Shown here: positions 26,073 to 34,616 of the stretch, piece by piece
How the letters are laid out: each line of letters opens with the position of its first letter
Numbering within the stretch: position 1 is the stretch's first letter
Origin: DASXUX01 sp036504595
GTDB taxonomy: Bacteria > Planctomycetota > SZUA-567 > H5-PLA8
Assembly: GCA_036504595.1 (NCBI GenBank)
Contig: DASXUX010000010.1
Span: 248,001-312,000 of the forward strand
Direction: 5' to 3'
DNA length: 64,000 nt
Program-made: the position numbers and the translations under genes
Notes under the pieces: generated by a model
The model's input: only the letters and a program-made list of their open reading frames with translations
The model's database searches: none
Told to the model about the DNA's origin: nothing

Positions 26073-26786
26073 ATGTTCATTAGTTCACGAAGATTAGGGG
26101 CACTGCTTGCGCCATCTGGCTTCATAACCGCGTATGACGACCAGTCTTGTTTCAGAATGGTCTTTACACGCGCTAGTGGGATTGAAGACCTGTTTGAACT
26201 TGTCGTGATACATGCGTTGGGGAGTCGTGGCAATGCCGTGCCTGCTCGAGTTGGTTGCGCGATTGTACCGGGCTGGACTGCGCTTCGGGGGTTATACATC
26301 AGCGAACTTCTATCTGAAATCGCCGATTCGCACGAGGCGGGAGTTGCCGAAATTGAGAACTTCGATGCGGCAGTGAGGTGGGAGCGGTCGCTTGCTGATA
26401 TCGCTCCAAACCGTGCTGCTGCGCTTGCCGGTTCTAAGGGAAGAGGACTCTTAGCGGACACCGTTAACTCAAGACGGAAAGCAAGCGACGCATTCAGCGC
26501 GCTAGACTTGCGAGGCGGGGTCAAGCAGGAGTTTCAGAGGTTGTGTGGTTCCGCAACTCGGCAACAATTGGGTGTTGCCTCCGCGCTTATACGTTGCCCC
26601 GGCACAATGAACATACCAGGTGGTTGGGATGCCTACGACCTTGCGAGTCTTAGTCTGGTTGTCAGCGATCGGACACTCACTGGCCCTGACCTAAGCCAAG
26701 AACACCGCATCGCGCTGCACATATTGGCGAGCAGGATATCTGACGAGCCGGGATGGAACCTGCGCCCAAAAGCGGAAAATCGGTGA
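26073..26786 (+). CDS. Hypothetical protein of atypical codon use
   Basis: A 237-residue protein with no signal peptide, no membrane helix and no motif I recognise. Its codons (frequent ATA, TTA, AGA, GGA) contrast with the strongly C-ending genes on either side, which suggests recent acquisition. The segment LRGGVKQEFQRLCGSATRQQLGVASALIRCPGTMN is the most structured-looking part. It lies alone between a sialidase-like gene and a GH16 gene, with short gaps of 154 and 135 bases. Confidence 0.5.
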   Translation: MFISSRRLGALLAPSGFITAYDDQSCFRMVFTRASGIEDLFELVVIHALGSRGNAVPARVGCAIVPGWTALRGLYISELLSEIADSHEAGVAEIENFDAAVRWERSLADIAPNRAAALAGSKGRGLLADTVNSRRKASDAFSALDLRGGVKQEFQRLCGSATRQQLGVASALIRCPGTMNIPGGWDAYDLASLSLVVSDRTLTGPDLSQEHRIALHILASRISDEPGWNLRPKAENR

Positions 26787-26849
26787 CAGATCACCCTAAC
26801 TAACGCAGCCCCATCCGCCCCCTCCGCCTTCGCCCGCGTCACAAGCCTC

Positions 26850-26911
26850 CCCTGATCCCTGAACCCAAAAACCCTCTGCGCCCTCTGCGCGGCCTCTGCG
26901 TCTCTGCGTTG
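26850..26911. repeat. CCTGAACCC and CTCTGCGCC words
   Basis: A CCTGATCCCTGAACCC remnant is followed by CCCTCTGCGCCCTCTGCGCG and TCTCTGCGTTGAAAA, downstream of the GH16 gene. Confidence 0.75.
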
Positions 26912-26921
26912 AAAAGAAGCC

Positions 26922-28082
26922 CTATTTCTTCTTCCACACCCTCACATATTCCACGTCGAACGTGCTCGGCAGATCCTCGTCCTTCGGCATCCCAAACCAG
27001 TCCGGCATCGTCTCGCTGTCGAAGTTCAGCGTCTGCGGCTGGTGCCAGTGCGTGTTCGGCCCTTTGCGCACCAGCACGCCGTCAAAGAACACTTTCAGCT
27101 CCTGCTCATCCCATTCCAAACCGTAAACATGAAAATCGTCCGCCAGATTCGCCGGCGCCTTGAACTCGTGACCCACCGCCCAATGTTTGTTCTCACCGGG
27201 CGAATGCCAGAAATGCATCGTGATGAAATGCGTGCGCTCCTTGCCCAGCGCTTTCCCGCCGGCTTCAAGAATATCGATCTCCGTCCACCACGGCTTGCTC
27301 GTGTCGTACATCCAGAAGGCCGTCGAACCCGCCGACTTCATCGCGCGGACGCTCGCCTCAAAATAACCGTAGCGCACCGTCTGCTTGCTCTGCACCGCCG
27401 CGCAACTGTAATCCTTGTACTTCTTGTCCGTCTCGCTCTCGGGCAGCTTCTCCTTCTTCATCGTCAGATGCATCTGCCCGCCGCTGACCGTCACATTCTC
27501 TTTGCGAAACAACCCCGGATAGCGCCCCTTCCACGATGGATTGTTTGGCCACCATTTCGTCTCGTCCAGTTTCTCGCCGTTGAACTCATCGCTGAGCGCC
27601 TCATATTTCACCCAGCCGCCTTTGTTCTCTTGATCCGAAAGCGGATGCTTTTCGCTCTCGCGTTTGACCGCCACAAACGGCTGCGGATTGAACGCAACCC
27701 ACCCCGCCGTCAGAGCCTTCCCCGCGACGGGCTTCGGCGCTGCAACTACCGCCCCGACATTCGCTTCGGAAACCGCGTCCTTCGCCGCCTTGGCCAGCGG
27801 ACTTCCATCCGGCGGAATGGCCATCGCTTTCACCACATTTCCCGAAGGCAGCGTGAAAGGCGCTTCGTACTTCACCGACGATCGTGGCGTGGTGGTGCCG
27901 GCCTCCGTGCCGGCCGGCCCGAGCACCCAATAGCGAATCTCGCAACCGGGCGCCGTTGTGATCGTCACCTGCCCCTGCTCGCTGACCTTGATCACCGGCG
28001 GTATGCCGTCCGGCAGCTTGTCCTCCGCCGAGACCGCGAGATCGAGAATCAACATCGCCGCAAAAACGCAAAGAACACGCAT
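26922..28082 (-). CDS. GH16 family secreted glucanase/agarase-like enzyme
   Basis: A 386-residue exported enzyme. After a signal peptide (to about residue 20) comes an FN3-like domain (residues 27-105), then the GH16 jelly roll from about residue 160 (SDEFNGEKLDETKWW). The catalytic E-x-D-x2-E motif is EIDILE (E268 nucleophile, D270, E273 acid/base), preceded by AGSTAFWMYD. The long ExDxxE form fits agarase/carrageenase/laminarinase relatives. Residues 55-64 (GPAGTEAGTT) are a translated palindromic repeat in the FN3-like domain. Confidence 0.88.
   Translation of the reverse strand: MRVLCVFAAMLILDLAVSAEDKLPDGIPPVIKVSEQGQVTITTAPGCEIRYWVLGPAGTEAGTTTPRSSVKYEAPFTLPSGNVVKAMAIPPDGSPLAKAAKDAVSEANVGAVVAAPKPVAGKALTAGWVAFNPQPFVAVKRESEKHPLSDQENKGGWVKYEALSDEFNGEKLDETKWWPNNPSWKGRYPGLFRKENVTVSGGQMHLTMKKEKLPESETDKKYKDYSCAAVQSKQTVRYGYFEASVRAMKSAGSTAFWMYDTSKPWWTEIDILEAGGKALGKERTHFITMHFWHSPGENKHWAVGHEFKAPANLADDFHVYGLEWDEQELKVFFDGVLVRKGPNTHWHQPQTLNFDSETMPDWFGMPKDEDLPSTFDVEYVRVWKKK
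27886..27917. repeat. GTGG-headed palindrome within the GH16 gene
   Basis: TGGTGGTGCCGGCCTCCGTG followed by CCGGCCGGC matches the 16365 and 17462 elements apart from the head. Confidence 0.8.
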
Positions 28083-28119
28083 CGCACCCTCGGGATTTCT
28101 GGCCTCGTTACCGAAGACC

Positions 28120-28349
28120 AGCCGACTTCAGTCGGCTTCAGATGTTGTTAGACCCGCGCTTTAGCGCGGGGTAGCGCCACTCGGAATTTGGATTAGCCGA
28201 CTTCAGTCGGCTTAGCCGGGATTCTTGGGCTTAAGCCCTCTCAGCCCCAGACAAGCCGGCTCAAAGCCGGCTGCTTAACAAACTCGACCCGGCGCACCCC
28301 TGCTAAAGCAGGGGTCTAACAACTTCCGGAACCCGGCTGAAAGCCGGGT
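28120..28349. repeat. Cluster of seven short perfect palindromes
   Basis: Hairpins at 28120-28137, 28153-28170, 28195-28212, 28227-28238, 28254-28272, 28296-28315 and 28331-28349. Arms are 6-8 bp and the centres are CTTCAG, CTTTAG, CTTAAG, CTCAAAG, CTAAAG or CTGAAAG. The first and third are identical. An outer inverted pair GTTAGACCC/GGGTCTAAC spans 28147-28320. It fills the spacer between nrfA and the GH16 gene. Confidence 0.9.
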
Positions 28350-28362
28350 GGTCGCGGAAACG

Positions 28363-30000
28363 CTACTTCTCTTTCGGCGGTTCCGTCGTTACTGGATACC
28401 CCGCTCCCGCCGGCAAAAGCTTCGCCCCGAGTAACTGAGCCTGTCGCAGAAAATCAATTGCGTCGCCCAGCACGCGCGCGGTTTCCTGCGGAGCGTGGAA
28501 GCCCATCGAATTCTCCGCCGCCACATAATCCAGCCGCCACTGCCCGCGCCGGTGCAGCGCTGCCAGCTTCTTGAGTTGCTCGTCCTGCTGCACGTGAGCG
28601 GCCCAGAGTCCATCCAGCACCGACTTCTTTTTCTGCTCCAGTTTCTTTTGCTGATCGTCGGCCGGAAGCTTCGCGTACGCCTCGTCCTTGCTCAATTCCT
28701 CCTTCGCCTTCGTCTCGGCCGCCGCTTGATTGGACTCATTGAACGGCTTGCGAACGAGCGCCACCGTATCCAGCATGTCCGTCAACGCCGTGCCGGCTCG
28801 CTGCAGCAGCGAATAATTTCGGTCTTGGATCGCCTTCACTCGCGCCGACAATTCCGTCTCGGGATAGGGATGGCACTGCTGGCACGCTTGAGCCACATTC
28901 AGCAACGGCGAACGCACCCAGTGCTCCGAAACTTTCATCGCCCCTTCGCGCCGGTACGGCATGTGACAATCGGCGCACGTCACGCCCGAACGCGCATGAA
29001 CGCCCTGGTTCCACGTCTCGAACTCTGGGTGCTGAGCCTTCAGCAGCTCCGCGCCGGTCTCCGCGTGCACCCAATCGTAAAAGGTGTGGCCGTCGGGAAA
29101 CTTGTACTGGTCGTAGTACGATTCGATCTGGTCCACCGTCACGCCGTTGTTCCACGGATAAAATGCCGGCACCTTCGGCCCGCAGTAATATTCGACGTGG
29201 CACTGCGCGCACACGAACGTCCGCATTTCCTGGCGCGTCGCATCGCGGTTCGCGTCGTAGTCTTTGACGCCCTGCGACTCCTTCAGTGCTTTGATTCCCG
29301 CCAGGAACGGCGGCCTGTTCACCCGCAGCCGCATCGTGTCCGGATCATGGCAGTCCACGCACGAAACCGGATGCGCGCCCTGCTCAGGTTTCATCTCCTG
29401 CACCGTCCCATTCCATACCGGATTGGAGGATCCTGTCTTCTCCACTTCCGCGTGAGCGTCCTTGTAGGACATTTTGCACAGCTTCTCGAAACCCGCGGCC
29501 AGGTTGCCGTCGCCCAGGCGCGAGTACGTCGGCACAACGGATGAATGACAATTCAGGCAGGCACCCGGCTGAGCGCGCTCGGTAATGCGCCGGGTGTGTT
29601 CCTGATCGAAGAGCATGTACGCATGCCCCCGGCGGTCGCGGTAGTCGATCGCGAAGGCGTAGCCGGCGAACATGCGTGTCAGCCACGGAAACATCTTTGC
29701 CTTCTGCGCTGGATCGGCATCGCCGCCGCCAAAGTTCGTCCGAGTGGCCATCGCCGTTTTCATGTATCCGTTGTACTCGCGGGGCCAGTTCAGCCCCCAC
29801 GGCTTCGGATCGGTGGTCTGATCGGTGATCTTCACGAACCGCAGATACGGGTTCTTCGCTTCCTGCTTGTGCTGAAAGATGCTCACGAGCAAGTACGTGA
29901 TCCCCGCCGTCGTCAGCGCCGAAACGATGATCGCCGCAATGATGATCCCCGCCCCGAACCGCCGCTTCCCGCCCGTGTCTGTGCCCGCCTCGCTTCCCAT
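28363..30000 (-). CDS. nrfA: Cytochrome c nitrite reductase, catalytic subunit, CxxCH variant
   Basis: A 545-residue periplasmic, membrane-anchored pentahaem enzyme (anchor at about residues 18-42) that reduces nitrite to ammonium with six electrons. Haem motifs are C148LNCH, C214VDCH, C264AQCH, C342ADCH and C373QQCH. The first, which corresponds to the catalytic haem, is CxxCH rather than the classical CxxCK. Active-site candidates are R124 (RRGH), Y271/Y272 (CHVEYYC) and H324 (KAQHPE). It is encoded downstream of nrfH on the same strand, with a repeat-filled spacer of 216 bases. Confidence 0.92.
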   Translation of the reverse strand: MGSEAGTDTGGKRRFGAGIIIAAIIVSALTTAGITYLLVSIFQHKQEAKNPYLRFVKITDQTTDPKPWGLNWPREYNGYMKTAMATRTNFGGGDADPAQKAKMFPWLTRMFAGYAFAIDYRDRRGHAYMLFDQEHTRRITERAQPGACLNCHSSVVPTYSRLGDGNLAAGFEKLCKMSYKDAHAEVEKTGSSNPVWNGTVQEMKPEQGAHPVSCVDCHDPDTMRLRVNRPPFLAGIKALKESQGVKDYDANRDATRQEMRTFVCAQCHVEYYCGPKVPAFYPWNNGVTVDQIESYYDQYKFPDGHTFYDWVHAETGAELLKAQHPEFETWNQGVHARSGVTCADCHMPYRREGAMKVSEHWVRSPLLNVAQACQQCHPYPETELSARVKAIQDRNYSLLQRAGTALTDMLDTVALVRKPFNESNQAAAETKAKEELSKDEAYAKLPADDQQKKLEQKKKSVLDGLWAAHVQQDEQLKKLAALHRRGQWRLDYVAAENSMGFHAPQETARVLGDAIDFLRQAQLLGAKLLPAGAGYPVTTEPPKEK

Positions 30001-30053
30001 CTGCCCCCTCCTCCGTACTTCTGCAATTTCTCAGCGTCCGACCCGTGTATCCG

Positions 30054-30154
30054 AATGATGAATGATGAATGCGAAATGATGAATATGGCTGCAACGGCGC
30101 AAGAGCCAACGCCGTAGACCTAATTCCGCATTCATCATTCCTCATTCATCATTT
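30054..30154. repeat. AATGATGAATGCG inverted pair between nrfH and nrfA
   Basis: AATGATGAATGATGAATGCG (30054-30084) and CCGCATTCATCATTCCTCATTCATC (within 30124-30154) flank 37 bases including AGAGCCAACG. Confidence 0.85.
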
Positions 30155-30216
30155 CTTCGAGTTTCAAGATCTTGTCCAAGAAGCACAAGATCCAAGCACG
30201 AAGTGATTACTGCCTG

Positions 30217-30681
30217 TCAGTGCACCGGCGCATGCCCCACGTTCCGGTGACAATGCACGCAGAGTTGCGCCTGCTCCGCCCCACCCGACGGCACCAGGAT
30301 GGCGTCATGCACCAGCGTGGAATGACAGCGCACGCAGTTGGCCTGCAAGATCTCGGCGTTGTACTTCGTGATCTGGATCGGCTGATGGTAGTTCTCGAGC
30401 GTGAACGCCGTCGAATGGTTGTAGCCGTTGCGTCCCTTCGCGATGAACTTCGGGATCAGCGACTGCGGCAAATGGCAGTCGTTGCACACCGCCACGTGAT
30501 GATGGCCCGAGCGCGCCCACGAGTTAAACTCATCGTTCATCGCATGGCAATTCACGCAGGTTTCAGGCTTGTTTGAAAAGTACGAGAAACCTTCCGCATA
30601 ATAGAACGTGAAACCGCCGACGCCCACCAGCACGCCGACAAGCACGCTCAGCAAAATCAACGCAATCCCGCGAATGCCCAC
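30217..30681 (-). CDS. nrfH: NapC/NirT-type tetrahaem quinol dehydrogenase
   Basis: A 154-residue cytochrome with one N-terminal membrane helix (residues 5-28) and four CxxCH motifs: C42VNCH, C66NDCH, C116VRCH and C141VHCH. It takes electrons from menaquinol and passes them to NrfA at the periplasmic face. Length and haem spacing match NrfH. It is the first gene of the nrfHA pair. Confidence 0.92.
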   Translation of the reverse strand: MGIRGIALILLSVLVGVLVGVGGFTFYYAEGFSYFSNKPETCVNCHAMNDEFNSWARSGHHHVAVCNDCHLPQSLIPKFIAKGRNGYNHSTAFTLENYHQPIQITKYNAEILQANCVRCHSTLVHDAILVPSGGAEQAQLCVHCHRNVGHAPVH

Positions 30682-30774
30682 GAGTCTCCCCCGCCCCCAC
30701 GCTTCTGGAGACTACTCAGGTTTCCCGATGAGGCAATAGGCAAAGACGGAGCTGCGAATGAACCCCAGACCACG

Positions 30775-30799
30775 AGCCACCACTCACCACTCACCAACT
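30775..30799. repeat. CACCACTCACCAACT word repeat
   Basis: GCCACCACTCACCACTCACC abuts the stop codon of the PLD-type gene and is the inverse of the 6560 and 9930 words. Confidence 0.75.
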
Positions 30800-31373
30800 A
30801 ATAGCGCTCCGAATGCTCCAGATGCCGCCGCCAGTTCTCAAGATACTGTTTCGCCAGCGTCTGACTGCGGATGACCAGCAGGTTCTCGGCATTGTGCTCT
30901 TCCGCCGCCGATGTGAAGTTGAAACTGCCTGTCAGCACGGTGCCTTCATCCAGGATCATGACCTTGTTGTGCGCGATCGAATGCCGGGCATCGATGAAGG
31001 TAGGTACGCTAGCGTGCTGAAGAAAATCGGCCGACGAATACTTCTCCGTCTTCTGGCCCTTGTCCAAAATCACCTGCACCTTCACGCCGCGGCGATGAGC
31101 CTCAACCAGCGCCTTCGCGATCGGCGCCGACGTGAACGAATACGCCTGAACGTAGAGCGTTGACTTCACGGCTTCGATCTGCTCGCAGATCGCCTCCGTC
31201 GCTCCGCCTTTGGGGCTGAAGTAGAGTTGCACGCTTTCGGAGGTCAACGGAACCACCGGCGCTTCCGGCCGCTGCATGCGCTGGTATAATGCCGCGCCCG
31301 GTTGCAGCCCCACGCCCGCGCCGAATGCCAGCAGACAAGCCAGCGGCCAGTTGAATGCCTTCGATTGAGCCAT
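30798..31373 (-). CDS. Phospholipase D-type single-HKD nuclease
   Basis: A 191-residue exported or membrane-anchored protein with one HKD motif: H135-N-K137-x4-D142, followed by GSFNFTSAAEEHNAEN. This is the pattern of the Nuc-type endonucleases that dimerise to form one active site. The ATG at 31371-31373 gives a signal or anchor at residues 10-25; the longer frame to 31496 overlaps the divergent gene's leader. It probably acts on DNA outside the cytoplasm. Confidence 0.85.
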   Translation of the reverse strand: MAQSKAFNWPLACLLAFGAGVGLQPGAALYQRMQRPEAPVVPLTSESVQLYFSPKGGATEAICEQIEAVKSTLYVQAYSFTSAPIAKALVEAHRRGVKVQVILDKGQKTEKYSSADFLQHASVPTFIDARHSIAHNKVMILDEGTVLTGSFNFTSAAEEHNAENLLVIRSQTLAKQYLENWRRHLEHSERY

Positions 31374-31564
31374 TATGCAATCTTCCCCAGTTTCGTCCTG
31401 AACTCTATCGACATGCAACGAAGGCGCGATTGAGCAATTCCGCTGTTCTCCGAGCCTGTAACGCCCCTGTAACTTTTCATTTTCCTGCATTTTCACTGCG
31501 ACCCGCGCGTCTTGCGAATGGTACAGTTCCTACGGAAGCACCCGCAACCGGAAAGGCCGCCATC

Positions 31565-32497
31565 ATGTCGATCCGCCGATATCTCCCCTTCCTCTCGCTG
31601 CTCGCCTGCGCCGCGCTCTTTGCCGCTCAGCCTTCCGGCGGCACCGGCAGCGCGCTCAATGACGAGAACACGCTCACGATTGCGCGCTCGCGCAACGTCT
31701 CGCCCTGGCCGGAACCCGAAGCGGCCGCCGTAGAGACGCTCACAGCGGAGATCCGCGAAAAGCTGCCGGGATTCTTCACCAAGCGAATCGGCCCCTGGAT
31801 CGTCGCGACGGACTTGAGCGAGGACGAGGCGCAAAGCTTCATCAGCAGCACCATCGGAAAGTACGCCGCCGACATTCAGCGCCAGCTTTTCACATCCTCC
31901 GCGCGCCGCGAACCAGTCAAGGTGCTGCTCTTCAAGAATAAACTGAGCTATGAGACGTGGACGACAAAACTATATCGCTCTCGGCCCGACACACCCTATG
32001 GCTACTACAGCCGCACCCAAAAAGCGTTGGTCATGAACATCGGCACCGGCGGCGGCACGCTGCTGCACGAAATGGTTCATGCCATGGCGGAGCCTGACTT
32101 CGAGAGCATTCCCGCGTGGCTCAACGAAGGCCTCGGTAGCCTCTTCGAAGCCAGCAGCCGCAACCGCGAGGGCAAGGTGATTGGAATCACCAATTGGCGC
32201 TTGAGCGGCCTGCTCGCCGCACTGAACAAAGAAACCGCGCCCAAGCTCAAAGATCTTCTGATCATGTCCGACGAAAAATTCTACGGCGAGCACTCCGGCA
32301 CTAACTACGCCGCCTCTCGCTACCTGATGCAATACCTCCAGCAGCAGAGCAAACTCGAAACCTTTTACACACGCATCCGCGATAAGAAGGACCGCGACGC
32401 CCTCGCGACGCTGCGCTTCGTTTTCGACAATAAATTGAACGTGGATGAAATCGAAACCCAATACTACGCCTGGGTGAAAACGTTAAAGCCTCAGTGA
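31565..32497 (+). CDS. Secreted zinc metallopeptidase (gluzincin-like HExxH)
   Basis: A 310-residue exported protein (signal peptide to about residue 21). H168EMVH172 provides two zinc ligands and the catalytic E169, and E188 in WLNEGLGSLFE is the likely third ligand, as in gluzincins. The surrounding GTGGGTLLHEMVHAM context resembles DUF1570-type planctomycete peptidases. It starts at an ATG after GGAAAGG and is divergent from the PLD-type nuclease gene. Confidence 0.78.
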   Translation: MSIRRYLPFLSLLACAALFAAQPSGGTGSALNDENTLTIARSRNVSPWPEPEAAAVETLTAEIREKLPGFFTKRIGPWIVATDLSEDEAQSFISSTIGKYAADIQRQLFTSSARREPVKVLLFKNKLSYETWTTKLYRSRPDTPYGYYSRTQKALVMNIGTGGGTLLHEMVHAMAEPDFESIPAWLNEGLGSLFEASSRNREGKVIGITNWRLSGLLAALNKETAPKLKDLLIMSDEKFYGEHSGTNYAASRYLMQYLQQQSKLETFYTRIRDKKDRDALATLRFVFDNKLNVDEIETQYYAWVKTLKPQ

Positions 32498-32500
32498 GCC

Positions 32501-32537
32501 CCGAGACTCCAGACTCCGGACTCCAGACTCCAGACTC
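32501..32537. repeat. GACTCCAGACTCC word array
   Basis: Tandem GAGACTCCAGACTCCGGACTCC words lie between convergent genes and match 35861-35960. Confidence 0.85.
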
Positions 32538-32538
32538 G

Positions 32539-33915
32539 TTAAAGTCCCATCTCGCTGGTCAAGAAACTCGTGTCATACGCTGCCGCAACGAACTTCACGT
32601 GGCCCATCACCTCGCGCAGGACTGAAATGGTCGTCGGAACGCCTTCCAGCACGAGTTGGTCCAGCGCCAGCTTCATGCGCTTGACCGCGTCGATCCGGTC
32701 AACTCCATGCACGACCAGCTTCCCAAGCATCGAGTCGTAATACGGCGGAATATTGTAGCCTGAATAAATGTGCGTATCCATGCGGATCGAACTGCCAGCC
32801 GGCGGCGAGAAAATGCCGATACGACCCGGGCATGGAGCAAAACTGCGCTTCGGATCCTCGGCGTTGATGCGGCACTCGATCGCATGCCCGCCCGTCTTGA
32901 TCCGCGCGTCGATGTCTTTCTGCCGGAAGGCCAGCTTCTCTCCGCTCGCAACGCGCAACTGCTGTTCGACCAGGTCCAGTCCGGTCACCATTTCCGTGAC
33001 GGGGTGCTCCACCTGCAGCCGCGTGTTCACTTCCATGAAGTAGAACTTCCGCGCTTTCACGTCGTAGATGAACTCGACCGTCCCCGCGTTCGTGTACTTC
33101 GCCGCTTCCATCAGTCGCACAGCGGCAATCTGGATATCGTACCGTTGCCGCTTGTCGAGCACTGGCGAGGGCGATTCCTCGATCAGCTTCTGATTGCGCC
33201 GCTGGATCGTGCAGTCGCGTTCACCGAGTGACAGAATCGTTCCGTGCTCGTCCCCGAGTATCTGCACTTCGATGTGCCGCGCGCTCTCGATGAACTTTTC
33301 CATATAGAGCGTGCCGTCGCCAAACGCAGCCTCTGCTTCTCGCGCAGCCTGCGTGAAATTGGCTCGCAGCGACACGTCATTGTGGCTGACGCGCATCCCG
33401 CGCCCGCCGCCGCCCGACGCGGCTTTGAGCATCACCGGGAAGCCGATTTGCGTTGCCAGTTTGACGGCTGCTTCAACGTCGCTGAGAGCCCCTTCGGAAC
33501 CGGGAACCGTTGGCACTTTCGCCAGGCGGGCGAGTTGTTTCGCTTTGATCTTGTCGCCAAGCATTTCGATCGCCGACGTCGGCGGTCCAATGAAGGCGAT
33601 CTTGCATGCGCGGCAGACCTCAGCGAAATGCGCATTCTCGCTGAGAAACCCGTATCCCGGATGGATCGCGTCTACATCCGCGATCTCGGCCGCGGCAATG
33701 ATGTTGTTGATCTTCAGGTAACTGTCGCGAGCCGGCGGAGGGCCGATGCAGATCGCGCGATCGGCCAGTTTCAGATAGATCGCGTCCTTATCCGCCTGCG
33801 AATAGACGATGACCGTCTCGATCCCCAGCCGTTTGCACGTGCGGATGATGCGCAGCGCGATCTCGCCGCGGTTCGCGATGAGGATGCGGGATATTTTCAA
33901 AGCAGGAACGGTCAT
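32539..33915 (-). CDS. accC: Acetyl-CoA carboxylase, biotin carboxylase subunit
   Basis: A 458-residue ATP-grasp enzyme that carboxylates biotin on AccB, the first step of fatty-acid synthesis. Motifs include ILIANRGEIALRIIRTC, IHPGYGFLSENAHFAE, GGGGRGMRV (glycine-rich ATP loop), GERDCTIQRRNQKLIEESPSP and FMEVNTRLQVEHPVTE. I chose the ATG at 33913-33915; a GTG four codons upstream is possible. accB lies upstream with a hairpin repeat between them. Confidence 0.96.
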   Translation of the reverse strand: MTVPALKISRILIANRGEIALRIIRTCKRLGIETVIVYSQADKDAIYLKLADRAICIGPPPARDSYLKINNIIAAAEIADVDAIHPGYGFLSENAHFAEVCRACKIAFIGPPTSAIEMLGDKIKAKQLARLAKVPTVPGSEGALSDVEAAVKLATQIGFPVMLKAASGGGGRGMRVSHNDVSLRANFTQAAREAEAAFGDGTLYMEKFIESARHIEVQILGDEHGTILSLGERDCTIQRRNQKLIEESPSPVLDKRQRYDIQIAAVRLMEAAKYTNAGTVEFIYDVKARKFYFMEVNTRLQVEHPVTEMVTGLDLVEQQLRVASGEKLAFRQKDIDARIKTGGHAIECRINAEDPKRSFAPCPGRIGIFSPPAGSSIRMDTHIYSGYNIPPYYDSMLGKLVVHGVDRIDAVKRMKLALDQLVLEGVPTTISVLREVMGHVKFVAAAYDTSFLTSEMGL

Positions 33916-33938
33916 GTTCTGGCACACCGCCTTAAAAA

Positions 33939-34025
33939 CGAAACCGCGAATGCACGCAGATGAACGCCGATGACGGAAACGCCCGATAAAAATATCTGCG
34001 TTAATCTGCGTGCATCTGCGGTTCG
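33939..34025. repeat. GCAGATTAACGCAGAT inverted repeat between accB and accC
   Basis: ACCGCGAATGCACGCAGATG (from 33942) faces ATCTGCGTGCATCTGCGG (ending 34021), forming a near-perfect stem inside the accB-accC operon. Confidence 0.88.
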
Positions 34026-34035
34026 CTTCCGCGGC

Positions 34036-34467
34036 TTACTCAGTCTCCACCTGGAAGAGAGTCTGGCCGAACTCGACCGGAGTGGCATTGTCCACCAGCA
34101 CTTTGCGGATGGTCCCACTCACTCCCGCCTTGATCTCGTTCATCACCTTCATCGCTTCCACGATGCACACCACGTCGTCCGCACCCACCCGATCGCCCAC
34201 TTCCTTGTATGGCGGCTGATCGGGCGCCGGAGAACGGTAGAACGTGCCCACGATTGGCGCCACAATGTCTTTGAGCTTCTTGTCCGGAGCAACGGGCGCG
34301 GCAGGAGCTGGAGCCACCGGCGCAGCCACAACCACCGGCGCCACTCCTGTGGGCATCGGTTCCCCGCGCCGCGCGGAGAACTGCCACTCGCCCTCCTTGA
34401 CCTGCAACTCGGAGAGCCCGTGCTGTTTCATCAGCAGAATCAGTTTTTCGACGTCACTGAAATCCAT
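34036..34467 (-). CDS. accB: Biotin carboxyl carrier protein of acetyl-CoA carboxylase
   Basis: A 143-residue carrier with an N-terminal helical region, an Ala/Pro/Val hinge (residues 38-62) and a C-terminal biotinyl domain. The biotinylation lysine is K107 in the canonical EAMKVMN, and the thumb-like PIVGTFYRSPAP segment is also present. It is followed by accC on the same strand. Confidence 0.96.
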   Translation of the reverse strand: MDFSDVEKLILLMKQHGLSELQVKEGEWQFSARRGEPMPTGVAPVVVAAPVAPAPAAPVAPDKKLKDIVAPIVGTFYRSPAPDQPPYKEVGDRVGADDVVCIVEAMKVMNEIKAGVSGTIRKVLVDNATPVEFGQTLFQVETE

Positions 34468-34478
34468 CGCACCTCTAT

Positions 34479-34616
34479 CGATTGCGGATTGCAGATGGCG
34501 GATCGCGGTTTTCTCTCCGTCAATCCCGCCAAAACAAGCTCAACCTGTAACCCGAAATCCAATCGCCCCGTGCGGTTGCTGTTCAATCCGCAATCCGCAA
34601 TCCAAAATCCGCAATT
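34479..34616. repeat. ATTGCGG/GCAATCC inverted words
   Basis: ATTGCGGATTGCAGATGG (34481) and AATCCGCAATCCGCAATCC (34584-34606) frame the pepQ-accB spacer. The word recurs at 57654. Confidence 0.85.
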
